Below, in pieces: positions 9,737 through 16,544 of a DNA stretch of 31,073 nt. The notes under the pieces were generated by a model that did not search any database, had not been told where the DNA came from, and saw only the letters and a program-made list of their open reading frames with translations. The stretch spans positions 1 through 31,073 of the forward strand of contig CAURNT010000013.1 of assembly GCA_963526495.1 (NCBI GenBank). Reading direction: 5' to 3'. Origin of the DNA: CAURNT01 sp963526495. GTDB taxonomy: Bacteria; Fusobacteriota; Fusobacteriia; Fusobacteriales; Leptotrichiaceae. Both the position numbers and the translations under genes were made by a program. Every line of letters begins with the position of its first letter. Positions within the stretch are counted from its first letter, which is position 1.

Positions 9737-12418
9737 ATGTTTAGGAAAAAAATTTTATTAGTATTAGCTTTATTGCTTGTAGGAGTTAGTTTGAGAGCTG
9801 ATGATACAGCAGACCCAATTGAAAAGTTAAATAAAAAAATAAAAGAATTGGAAGAAAAAGTTGTAAAATTAGAAAAAGCCAAACTACATTTTGTTTCTAT
9901 TTCTAATGGGTCATCTACTGCTAATGAAACAGAGAATACTACAAATTATAACAATAATACAGCAGAAGGAGCATATAATATAGCAATAGGAGATCGAGCT
10001 AGAATAATCTCTAAAAATGAACAAGGATCAATTGCTTTAGGTTGGGGTTCTAAAGTTGAAAAAAGTGATAGAGCTATTGCTATTGGAAGTGGTGCAAATA
10101 TTCTTGAAGGTTCAGATCAATCTATTGCAATAGGTAATGGTAGTAGTGTTTCTAAAGAAAATAGTATAGCAATAGGGACTTCTGGTGTTCTAACAAAAGG
10201 TTCACAAAGTTTAGCAATAGGGGCAGCAGAAGTTGTAACAGAAGGTAAAAATAGTATTTCAATAGGTTCTTATGATGTTAAAGCTGTTTCTGACCAAAGT
10301 TTGGCAATAGGAACACTATTTGTTAAAACACTTGGATCAAATAGTGTAGCATTAGGTTCAGCTAAAATAGAATCAAGTGGTAAAAGTAGTGTGGCAATAG
10401 GTGCAGTTGGTGTTAACTCTAAAGGTGATTTCAGTTTAGCAATAGGTACAAATGGTACTGCTGCAAATGGAAATTATAGTGTAGTAATAGGAAGTGGTTC
10501 AAAGAGTGATTCTTTAGGAGGAATTTCAATAGGGTTACAAGCAAAAACTGGTAATAATAATTTATCAACAGCAATTGGATATGAAGCTAATGCTGAAGGA
10601 GAAAGTTCCATATCATTTGGTAGTAAGTCAAATGCCAAAATGAAAAATACAATAGCTATAGGACCTTTAACTAAAGCAAATAAGGAATATTCATTTGTTA
10701 TTGGTGTTAAATCTGAATCTAATTCTGAGAGTGGGCTTGTAATAGGAGAAAATGCATTAATAAGAGAAAATGCAAATTATTCTATAGCTATAGGTATAGG
10801 TGCTTATGTAGGTAAACCTATTAAAAAACCGGATGTATCTCCAATTTTTGATACGGGTGTAGTTGGAACACATACTGTTATTAGAGGAACTTATCTTACT
10901 AATAATCCTCAAGAAAGTGTAAAATATGAACACAGTACAGCGTTAGGACCGCATGCAAGAGCTTATGGTTATCAAACGATGGCTATTGGGGCTGCTTCAG
11001 AAAGTTATGGTGTAAGTTCTATTGCAATAGGAAATGTTTCAAAGGCTTATGGGGATTTATCAATGGCTATTGGTGTAAATTCATCAAGTGTTGGAATTAA
11101 TTCTATTTCTTTAGGAAATAGTTCTGAAGCGATAAAAGATGAAAGTGTTAGTATAGGTAAATATTCGGTTTCAAATTCTTTAGGTGGTATTGCTATTGGG
11201 TCAAATTCATTATCTAATATTGAATCTGATGTTTTAGGTTATAATCCTAATGATAAAGATTTTAATAAAGAAAAAGTATTAGGTTCTAATCTAGAAAAAT
11301 TTAATACATTGGGTAAGGAAATTGAAGATTTAAAAGTTACTAAATCTACTTTATATAATCAATTTTTAGAAATTGTTAAAAAAATTGATGATAAAATAGT
11401 AACTGAGGAAGAAAAGAAAACACTTGAATTAGAAAAAATAGAAAAAGATAAACAATTAACTGAAAAAGATAATGAAATTAATAAGAGAAAAATAGAAATT
11501 AATAAATTGATGTCATCTTGGGTTTCAACATCAGGAGCATTTTCAGTTGGGAATTCTATAAATAATGTAACAAGACAAATAATAAATGTTTCAGCTGGAA
11601 CACTTGATACCGATGCAGTAAATGTAGGGCAACTTAAAAATATTACTTTAAATGTTATTGCAGGTGGTGAAGATAGAAAGATAAAATTGTCAGAAGATAA
11701 ATTAAAATTTATTGGAGAAAATGGAATAACTACAAAATTTGATAAAGAAGGTAATGTTAGAATAGGACTTTCTTTAAAAGGAAAAGGGGATGTAGTTGTA
11801 ACTGAAGAAAGTAGTAATGGTACTACTTCTAATTCTGAAAATAAACCTGATGTTATAAATTCAACAATTACACAACCTAATAATTCTAATACAGGAGCAA
11901 GTATTTCACAACCTGTAATTAATCAAATAACTAAAGTAGTGGATTTAAGCAAGGAAGTTAAAGATAAAATTGCTAAAATTGATGGATTAGAAGAAAAAAT
12001 TAATGAATTAAAATCAAATAGTGAAACGGACACTAGAATACGGAGTATTGAAAATAAATCATATTCAGGTATAGCTTCTGCTATTGCTATGGCTAATATG
12101 CCTACATATTCTTCTGTTATTAATGGATATGAACTTAATATAGCTTATGGGAATTATATGAATGCTCATTCTATAGCATTTGGTATGAGTGGAAAGTATA
12201 ATAAAGTAAGTTATAAAATTAGTGGTGGTATTAATAATAAAGGAAATATTTCTTTTGGTTTAGGATTAGGGTTTAGGTTAAGTAAAAATAATGTATTTGA
12301 TAATCAAGTTTTACAAAATACAGATAGAAAAAGAATTTTTGAACTTGAAAATAAATTAAGCAGTCTAGAAAAAGAATATAAAGATTTGATTGAAAAGGTT
12401 AAAAAATTATATAAATAA
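9737..12418 (+). CDS. YadA-like trimeric autotransporter adhesin
   Basis: Surface adhesin of the type V secretion class, 893 aa from this start. A signal peptide (F-R-K-K, then a Leu/Val core, cut near A-D-D) is followed by a short coiled coil. A long YadA head comes next, with about 25 repeats of the S-I-A-I-G type (roughly residues 65-500), then a charged coiled-coil stalk (about 514-594) and a neck reading T-D-A-V-N-V-G-Q-L-K-N near 625. A Ser/Asn/Thr-rich linker and a short coiled coil lead to the membrane-anchor barrel from S-G-I-A-S-A-I-A-M-A-N-M-P (about 776) to about 847. Unusually for a YadA-type protein, 46 more residues follow and form a coiled coil. ATG 9716 would add seven hydrophobic/aromatic residues before the signal peptide; it matches the Shine-Dalgarno better if the leader hairpin forms. 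I keep 9737 for its classical signal peptide. Ligand unknown. Confidence 0.9.
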   Translation: MFRKKILLVLALLLVGVSLRADDTADPIEKLNKKIKELEEKVVKLEKAKLHFVSISNGSSTANETENTTNYNNNTAEGAYNIAIGDRARIISKNEQGSIALGWGSKVEKSDRAIAIGSGANILEGSDQSIAIGNGSSVSKENSIAIGTSGVLTKGSQSLAIGAAEVVTEGKNSISIGSYDVKAVSDQSLAIGTLFVKTLGSNSVALGSAKIESSGKSSVAIGAVGVNSKGDFSLAIGTNGTAANGNYSVVIGSGSKSDSLGGISIGLQAKTGNNNLSTAIGYEANAEGESSISFGSKSNAKMKNTIAIGPLTKANKEYSFVIGVKSESNSESGLVIGENALIRENANYSIAIGIGAYVGKPIKKPDVSPIFDTGVVGTHTVIRGTYLTNNPQESVKYEHSTALGPHARAYGYQTMAIGAASESYGVSSIAIGNVSKAYGDLSMAIGVNSSSVGINSISLGNSSEAIKDESVSIGKYSVSNSLGGIAIGSNSLSNIESDVLGYNPNDKDFNKEKVLGSNLEKFNTLGKEIEDLKVTKSTLYNQFLEIVKKIDDKIVTEEEKKTLELEKIEKDKQLTEKDNEINKRKIEINKLMSSWVSTSGAFSVGNSINNVTRQIINVSAGTLDTDAVNVGQLKNITLNVIAGGEDRKIKLSEDKLKFIGENGITTKFDKEGNVRIGLSLKGKGDVVVTEESSNGTTSNSENKPDVINSTITQPNNSNTGASISQPVINQITKVVDLSKEVKDKIAKIDGLEEKINELKSNSETDTRIRSIENKSYSGIASAIAMANMPTYSSVINGYELNIAYGNYMNAHSIAFGMSGKYNKVSYKISGGINNKGNISFGLGLGFRLSKNNVFDNQVLQNTDRKRIFELENKLSSLEKEYKDLIEKVKKLYK

Positions 12419-12441
12419 AATAAACTTTAGGAGGAATAATT

Positions 12442-12831
12442 ATGAAAAAATTATTGATGTTAGGATTTACAATGTTAGCTTTATCAAGTTGTGCGACTGT
12501 TGTACATGGTACTACTCAAAATATGAGAGTTAAATCACAGTCAAATCAAATGATTACAATTAAAGACAGTATGGGTAATGTTGTCGTAAAAGGGAAAGGA
12601 GAAATTGTTACTAGATTATACAGAGGTAAAGGAGCGTTTGATCCAGCTTCATATACTGTAGAAACAGCAACTGAAAAAGTTAATATTATACCAAGAATAA
12701 GTGTTGGACCATTTATAGTTGGTAATTTCTTTTTACCAGGTTGGTTATGGTATATAGTAGATGGTGCAAATGGTGCAGCATTTGATTTAGGTACAAATGC
12801 AGGATATACAGAATCTATTACAATGGAATAA
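12442..12831 (+). CDS. Small lipoprotein downstream of the autotransporter
   Basis: 129-aa lipoprotein: signal peptide with lipobox L-S-S-C and lipidated Cys17. The mature N-terminus C-A-T-V-V-H-G-T-T-Q recalls small envelope lipoproteins that begin with a CAT-x-GTTQ motif and continue into a PEGA-like beta domain; this is from memory. Residues 80-110 are hydrophobic with several aromatics (G-N-F-F-L-P-G-W-L-W-Y), possibly a membrane-inserted hairpin. AGGAGG lies 8 bases before ATG. Only 23 bases separate it from the autotransporter and no promoter is seen, so the two are almost certainly co-transcribed. Helper lipoproteins beside trimeric autotransporters exist (SadB with SadA in Salmonella), so a role in export or stability of the adhesin is plausible but inferred. 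Confidence 0.85.
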   Translation: MKKLLMLGFTMLALSSCATVVHGTTQNMRVKSQSNQMITIKDSMGNVVVKGKGEIVTRLYRGKGAFDPASYTVETATEKVNIIPRISVGPFIVGNFFLPGWLWYIVDGANGAAFDLGTNAGYTESITME

Positions 12832-12845
12832 TGATTTATAAAAAC

Positions 12846-12875
12846 AACGTGTACTAATTTTTATTAGTACACGTT
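12846..12875. terminator. Bidirectional intrinsic terminator
   Basis: Perfect 13-bp stem (12846-12858 with 12863-12875), TTTT loop. It is followed by T-rich sequence on the plus strand and by GTTTTTA on the minus strand. It lies between the convergent ends of the lipoprotein gene and the upp-linked small gene and can stop both transcripts. Confidence 0.85.
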
Positions 12876-12881
12876 TTAATT

Positions 12882-13115
12882 TTAAATAATAGTTATATAT
12901 TTTTTATTTATAGAATATTCAATATTTATATTAAATTTTTTAAATTTATTTTCTATTATTTTATAAATATCTTCATTTATTTCTTTCAAATCATTTTCAA
13001 TTTTTTTTATTTCCATACTTTGTTTACCACAAGCATCTTTTAAACTGATCTTAATATTATAATCTTTTAATAATTTATTTATTTCAATTATATGGTCAAA
13101 AGTAACGATTTTCAT
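12882..13115 (-). CDS. Small protein with D-A-C-G-K-Q-S motif, coupled to upp
   Basis: 77-aa cytosolic protein without signal peptide or membrane segment. Central motif S-L-K-D-A-C-G-K-Q-S; the rest is Lys/Ile/Asn-rich and probably alpha/beta. I recall a small family in fusobacteria named after an R-D-A-C motif that matches this, function unknown; that needs a search. Its ATG overlaps the upp stop (TAATG), so translation is coupled to upp, and a bidirectional terminator follows closely. The overlap and the conserved-looking motif argue that it is a real gene. The single Cys might bind metal or be redox-active, but nothing in the sequence proves it. Confidence 0.75.
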   Translation of the reverse strand: MKIVTFDHIIEINKLLKDYNIKISLKDACGKQSMEIKKIENDLKEINEDIYKIIENKFKKFNINIEYSINKKYITII

Positions 13116-13738
13116 TATTTAGTACCAAAGATTCTATCTCCAGCATCTCCAAGACCTGGATATATATATTTATGTTCGTTAAGACCTTTATCAATAGAAG
13201 CTATGTATAAATCAACATCAGGATGATGAGAAACAACTTTTTCTACTCCTTCAGGAGCCCCTATAATACATAGTACTGAAATATTAGTTACTCCTAAAGA
13301 TTTTAGGTAATCTATAGTATATATTATTGAACCACCAGTTGCAAGCATAGGATCTATAATTAAAACTTTACTTTCAACAACGTTAGTTGGCATTTTTGCA
13401 TAATAGTAAGTAGGTTCGAAAGTTTCTTCATTTCTATAAACTCCTAAATGTCCAACTTTAGCATTAGGTATAGATGCAAGCATTGCATCAACCATTCCAA
13501 GACCGGCTCTTAATATAGGAACTATAGTAACCGGTTCATCAAGTACAAGAGTTTCAGTCTCTTGTATAGGTGTAGTTATTGTAGTCTTTTTAAGTTTAAG
13601 ATCTTTTGTTGCTTCATATATCATAAGTGAAGCTATTTCATTTAAACTTTCTCTAAATAATTTTGTATCAGTGTTAACATTTCTTAAAATTGAAAGTTTG
13701 TGACTGATTAATGGGTGATTGTATTCAAATACTGCCAT
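13115..13738 (-). CDS. upp: Uracil phosphoribosyltransferase
   Basis: Pyrimidine salvage enzyme converting uracil and PRPP to UMP. 207 aa, full length. The PRPP-binding loop V-L-I-I-D-P-M-L-A-T-G-G-S (125-137), I-L-R-A-G-L-G near 75 and the C-terminal G-D-A-G-D-R-I-F-G-T-K signature are all present. AGGAGG precedes ATG by 5 bases. It lies 62 bases downstream of rpmE across a hairpin, so its expression may depend on readthrough. Its stop overlaps the start of the following small gene. Confidence 0.97.
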   Translation of the reverse strand: MAVFEYNHPLISHKLSILRNVNTDTKLFRESLNEIASLMIYEATKDLKLKKTTITTPIQETETLVLDEPVTIVPILRAGLGMVDAMLASIPNAKVGHLGVYRNEETFEPTYYYAKMPTNVVESKVLIIDPMLATGGSIIYTIDYLKSLGVTNISVLCIIGAPEGVEKVVSHHPDVDLYIASIDKGLNEHKYIYPGLGDAGDRIFGTK

Positions 13739-13770
13739 ATAAACCTCCTAAAATATTTTTTTTAAAAAAA

Positions 13771-13794
13771 ACAGAATTACAAAAGTAACTCTGT
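13771..13794 (-). terminator. Intrinsic terminator between rpmE and upp
   Basis: Ten-base stem (13771-13780 with 13785-13794, one G-U pair on the minus-strand RNA), followed in the minus direction by a run of seven to eight T. A strong terminator signal for rpmE. With only about 30 bases left before upp and no clear promoter there, it may instead act as an attenuator of upp. Confidence 0.75.
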
Positions 13795-13800
13795 ATTTTA

Positions 13801-14040
13801 TTATAAATTGTATTTTTTCTTGAACTTATCAACTCTACCTGTTTCATCAACAAATTTAGATTTACCAGTATAGAAAGGATGTGAAGTTGAACTTATTGCA
13901 ACCTTAACAACTGGGTATTCTTTACCTTCAAATTCAACAGTTTCTTTTGAAGATTTAGTAGATTTTCCTAAAAATCTTTCACCGTTACTTGTATCTTCGA
14001 ATACAACTAATCTGTATTCTGGATGTATACCTTTTTTCAT
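13801..14040 (-). CDS. rpmE: 50S ribosomal protein L31, type B (zinc-free)
   Basis: 79-aa large-subunit protein. N-terminus M-K-K-G-I-H-P-E-Y and the motif I-S-S-T-S-H-P-F-Y-T-G-K are family hallmarks. There is no cysteine, so it lacks the zinc site of type A L31 and belongs to the type B (rpmE2/ykgM) class. In species with both forms type B is made when zinc is short; whether a second L31 exists here cannot be told from the window. AAAGGAG precedes the ATG. It sits 84 bases downstream of rpsT on the same strand. Confidence 0.95.
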   Translation of the reverse strand: MKKGIHPEYRLVVFEDTSNGERFLGKSTKSSKETVEFEGKEYPVVKVAISSTSHPFYTGKSKFVDETGRVDKFKKKYNL

Positions 14041-14124
14041 TTGTGGACTCCTTTCATAAAATAAATATATATAATTTATGAATTTATAACACTAAATATG
14101 TGCATAAATATACAAAGTTAAAGC

Positions 14125-14391
14125 TTAAGCGTTTAATGCTTGAACTTTAGTAGCTAATCTAGATTTAGTTCTTGAAACAGTATTTTTCTTTAATATACCT
14201 TTAGAAACTGCTTTGTCTAATTCTTTATAAGCCACAGATAATGCTGCCTTAGCATCATCAATATTTTTAGAATCAACTGCAACTAAAACTTTTTTTATAA
14301 AAGTTTTAACTCTACTTTTAACAGCTTGGTTTCTTAATCTGTTTCTTTCACCAATTACGATTCTTTTTTTAGATGATTTAGTATGTGCCAT
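14125..14391 (-). CDS. rpsT: 30S ribosomal protein S20
   Basis: 88-aa small-subunit protein with the typical basic helical pattern: M-A-H-T-K-S-S-K-K-R, R-N-R-L-R-N-Q-A-V-K-S, and T-V-S-R-T-K-S-R-L-A near the end. The frame stays open 8 codons further upstream, but ATG 14391 gives the family N-terminus and lies 9 bases after AGGAGG, so it is chosen. A near-consensus promoter precedes it at 14428-14456. First gene of the minus-strand group. Confidence 0.96.
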   Translation of the reverse strand: MAHTKSSKKRIVIGERNRLRNQAVKSRVKTFIKKVLVAVDSKNIDDAKAALSVAYKELDKAVSKGILKKNTVSRTKSRLATKVQALNA

Positions 14392-14427
14392 TCTGTTTTC
14401 CTCCTTTATACACAATTTAACTAAATA

Positions 14428-14456
14428 ATTTTATCATAAATTATGGTATTTGTAAA
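14428..14456 (-). promoter_or_regulatory. Promoter of rpsT
   Basis: On the minus strand: TTTACA (14451-14456), exactly 17 bases, TAAAAT (14428-14433). It is about 37 bases upstream of the rpsT ATG and divergent from the helicase promoter. Confidence 0.7.
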
Positions 14457-14487
14457 TACTTTTCTTTATTTTTTCTTTATTTTTTGA

Positions 14488-14493
14488 TATAAT
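14488..14493 (+). promoter_or_regulatory. Candidate -10 element for the helicase gene
   Basis: Perfect TATAAT 20 bases before the GTG start, preceded by an unusually T-rich strand. The -35 region is poor (TTATTT at best), so strength is uncertain. The transcript would have a leader of only about 15 bases. Confidence 0.5.
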
Positions 14494-14513
14494 TTATTTA
14501 TAAAAGTAGGAAA

Positions 14514-16505
14514 GTGAGTAATTTTGTGCTTATAAAAGATATATATAATAAATTACATTCTGACTTTAAATATGAAAAAAGAGAAAATCAAATTGAAATG
14601 TCAGAATTTATAGATGAAGGTTTATTTGAAAAGCGTCAAACATTAATAGAAGCAGAAACAGGGTCTGGTAAAACTTTGGCATATTTAATTCCTTTGATTT
14701 TAAGAAGTATTAATAATAATGTTAATGTTGTAGTATCGACAAATACTATAAATCTTCAAGAACAAATATTAAAACAAGAATTACCATTGATAGAAAAACT
14801 TTTAGGAGTTAAATTAAATTATACTTTAATAAAGGGAAGAAGTAATTATGTATGTAGAAGAAAATTAGATGAATTTTATCTAAAAAATAATAAGAATGAA
14901 GAATTAAAAAGCGTATTAGAAGATATAGAAATTTCTAAAACAGGAGATAGAGCTGATATAAAAAATAAAGAAATATTTAAAATATGGAATGAAATAAAAT
15001 CTGAAAAAGAAACGACTCTTTCAGTTAAGTGTCCTTATTATGATAAATGTTATTATTATAATACTAAAAAAAATAATGAATTTAATATTTTTATAGTTAA
15101 TCATAATATTCTTATACTAGATTCTATACTTCGTGCTGAAAATGATATTTCTTTAATACCAGAATATGATTCTGTGGTAATAGATGAGGCACATAATCTT
15201 GAAAATATTGCAAGAGCATGTTATACAAAAGAATTTTCTTTTAGAGAAATTAATAAGTATTTAGGTCAGTTATATAATAGAAATGCTAAAACAATTGATA
15301 AAAGTGGTAATATGTTAAGACTGTTGGAAAAATTACCAGAATTAAAAATATTTGAGGATCAAATTATCTCATCTTTAGACAATATATATGATAATACGTT
15401 TATTATAATGAAAAAGCTAATTAAAATATATCCACAAATACCTTCAAATGGAGTTAGAGCAGATAAAATTTATGACTTAAATGTAACTGATCAAATATCA
15501 AATATTAAATCTTCTATTAAATCTTTAGATTTTATTTTAAAAGAAATGTGGAACATCATCAAAGATGATATTAAAGCATCTAAAGATAAAGAAATTGAAA
15601 GAGCATATCAATTAATTAAAAATTATTTTAAATATATTAAAGATAAAATAGCACTGCTTAATAGTTTTTTTGCTTTTGATTTAAAAAATAATATATATTG
15701 GCTAAACTATGCAGATAATGTTTTTCTTACTTTAAATATTACACCATACAATATATCAAAACTTTTTTCAATGGGCTTTATATCTAAAAGATTAGTTTTG
15801 ACTTCAGCAACTTTAACAGTTAATGGTAGTTTTAAGTATCTAGAAAATAGTTTAGGATTAGAAAATGTTAGTTCAAAAATTATAGAGTCAACTTTTAATT
15901 ATAAAGATAATATGAATATATACCTACCTTCTGATATATCTTTACCGGACAATTTTTCATTTAAACAAGAAATGGCTGATTTTATTTATAACTATATTGT
16001 TAAAAATGAAGGAAAAACTTTTGTTCTATTTACATCGTATATGGATTTAAATTATGTGTATGATTATATACTAAAAAAAGAACATAATCTTACTGTATTG
16101 CGACAAGGGGATTATGAACGAGGACAGCTATTAGAAAAATTTAAAAAATTAGAAAATACGGTACTATTAGGAACTGATAGTTTTTGGGAAGGGGTAGATG
16201 TTAAAGGAGAAAAATTAAGTAATGTGATAATTTCTAAAATACCTTTTCAAGTTCCAGATAATCCTATAGTTAAATCAATTTCTGAAATGTTAGGGACTAA
16301 ATCATTTACAGAATATCAGCTACCTTATGCTACTATTAAAATGAAACAAGGAGTTGGAAGATTGATAAGAGATAAAGAAGATAGAGGGAATATAGTTATA
16401 TTAGATAAAAGGATGTATAGTAAAGGTTATGGTAAAATGATAATGAAATCTCTCCCAAAGGGTAATATTGAAATATTATCTATTGCTGAAATTTTATTAA
16501 AATGA
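14514..16505 (+). CDS. dinG: DinG/XPD-family superfamily 2 DNA helicase
   Basis: ATP-dependent 5'-3' DNA helicase of the DinG/YoaA group (repair, replication-fork or R-loop processing). Walker A E-A-E-T-G-S-G-K-T (Lys53), D-E-A-H box (224-227), G-T-D-S-F-W-E-G-V-D near 560 and Q-G-V-G-R-L-I-R near 620. In place of the four-cysteine iron-sulfur set I find Cys114, Cys173 and Cys179, with Thr168 where the second cysteine would be expected by analogy to C-x4-C-x5-C. The cluster may therefore be incomplete or degenerate. GTG start after a weak AGGAAA; GTG 14526 is an alternative. 663 aa and no exonuclease domain, unlike the longer Gram-positive DinG. The DinG versus YoaA assignment is uncertain. 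Confidence 0.85.
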   Translation: MSNFVLIKDIYNKLHSDFKYEKRENQIEMSEFIDEGLFEKRQTLIEAETGSGKTLAYLIPLILRSINNNVNVVVSTNTINLQEQILKQELPLIEKLLGVKLNYTLIKGRSNYVCRRKLDEFYLKNNKNEELKSVLEDIEISKTGDRADIKNKEIFKIWNEIKSEKETTLSVKCPYYDKCYYYNTKKNNEFNIFIVNHNILILDSILRAENDISLIPEYDSVVIDEAHNLENIARACYTKEFSFREINKYLGQLYNRNAKTIDKSGNMLRLLEKLPELKIFEDQIISSLDNIYDNTFIIMKKLIKIYPQIPSNGVRADKIYDLNVTDQISNIKSSIKSLDFILKEMWNIIKDDIKASKDKEIERAYQLIKNYFKYIKDKIALLNSFFAFDLKNNIYWLNYADNVFLTLNITPYNISKLFSMGFISKRLVLTSATLTVNGSFKYLENSLGLENVSSKIIESTFNYKDNMNIYLPSDISLPDNFSFKQEMADFIYNYIVKNEGKTFVLFTSYMDLNYVYDYILKKEHNLTVLRQGDYERGQLLEKFKKLENTVLLGTDSFWEGVDVKGEKLSNVIISKIPFQVPDNPIVKSISEMLGTKSFTEYQLPYATIKMKQGVGRLIRDKEDRGNIVILDKRMYSKGYGKMIMKSLPKGNIEILSIAEILLK

Positions 16506-16511
16506 TATAAT
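16483..16511 (+). promoter_or_regulatory. Promoter of the HD phosphohydrolase, inside the helicase 3' end
   Basis: TTGCTG (16483-16488), 17-base spacer, TATAAT (16506-16511) with an extended -10 TGA directly upstream. The -35 and most of the spacer lie within the helicase coding sequence, and the -10 directly follows its stop. The predicted transcript start near 16518 fits the ATG at 16545. Confidence 0.7.
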
Positions 16512-16544
16512 TTATTATGAAAATGTAGAATTGGAGAAAATTAA

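Noticed and set aside
9694..9882. Minus-strand reading frame opposite the autotransporter start
   Set aside because: It is a mirror of the TA repeats and signal-peptide codons with no ribosome-binding site.
9960..11220. DNA tandem-repeat or CRISPR-like array in the adhesin head
   Set aside because: The periodicity is at protein level (SIAIG-type repeats of about 14-16 residues) with diverged DNA; there are no constant repeats and spacers.
14392..14415. Longer rpsT N-terminus
   Set aside because: It would run through the Shine-Dalgarno and give a non-family N-terminus; S20 begins M-A-H-T-K.
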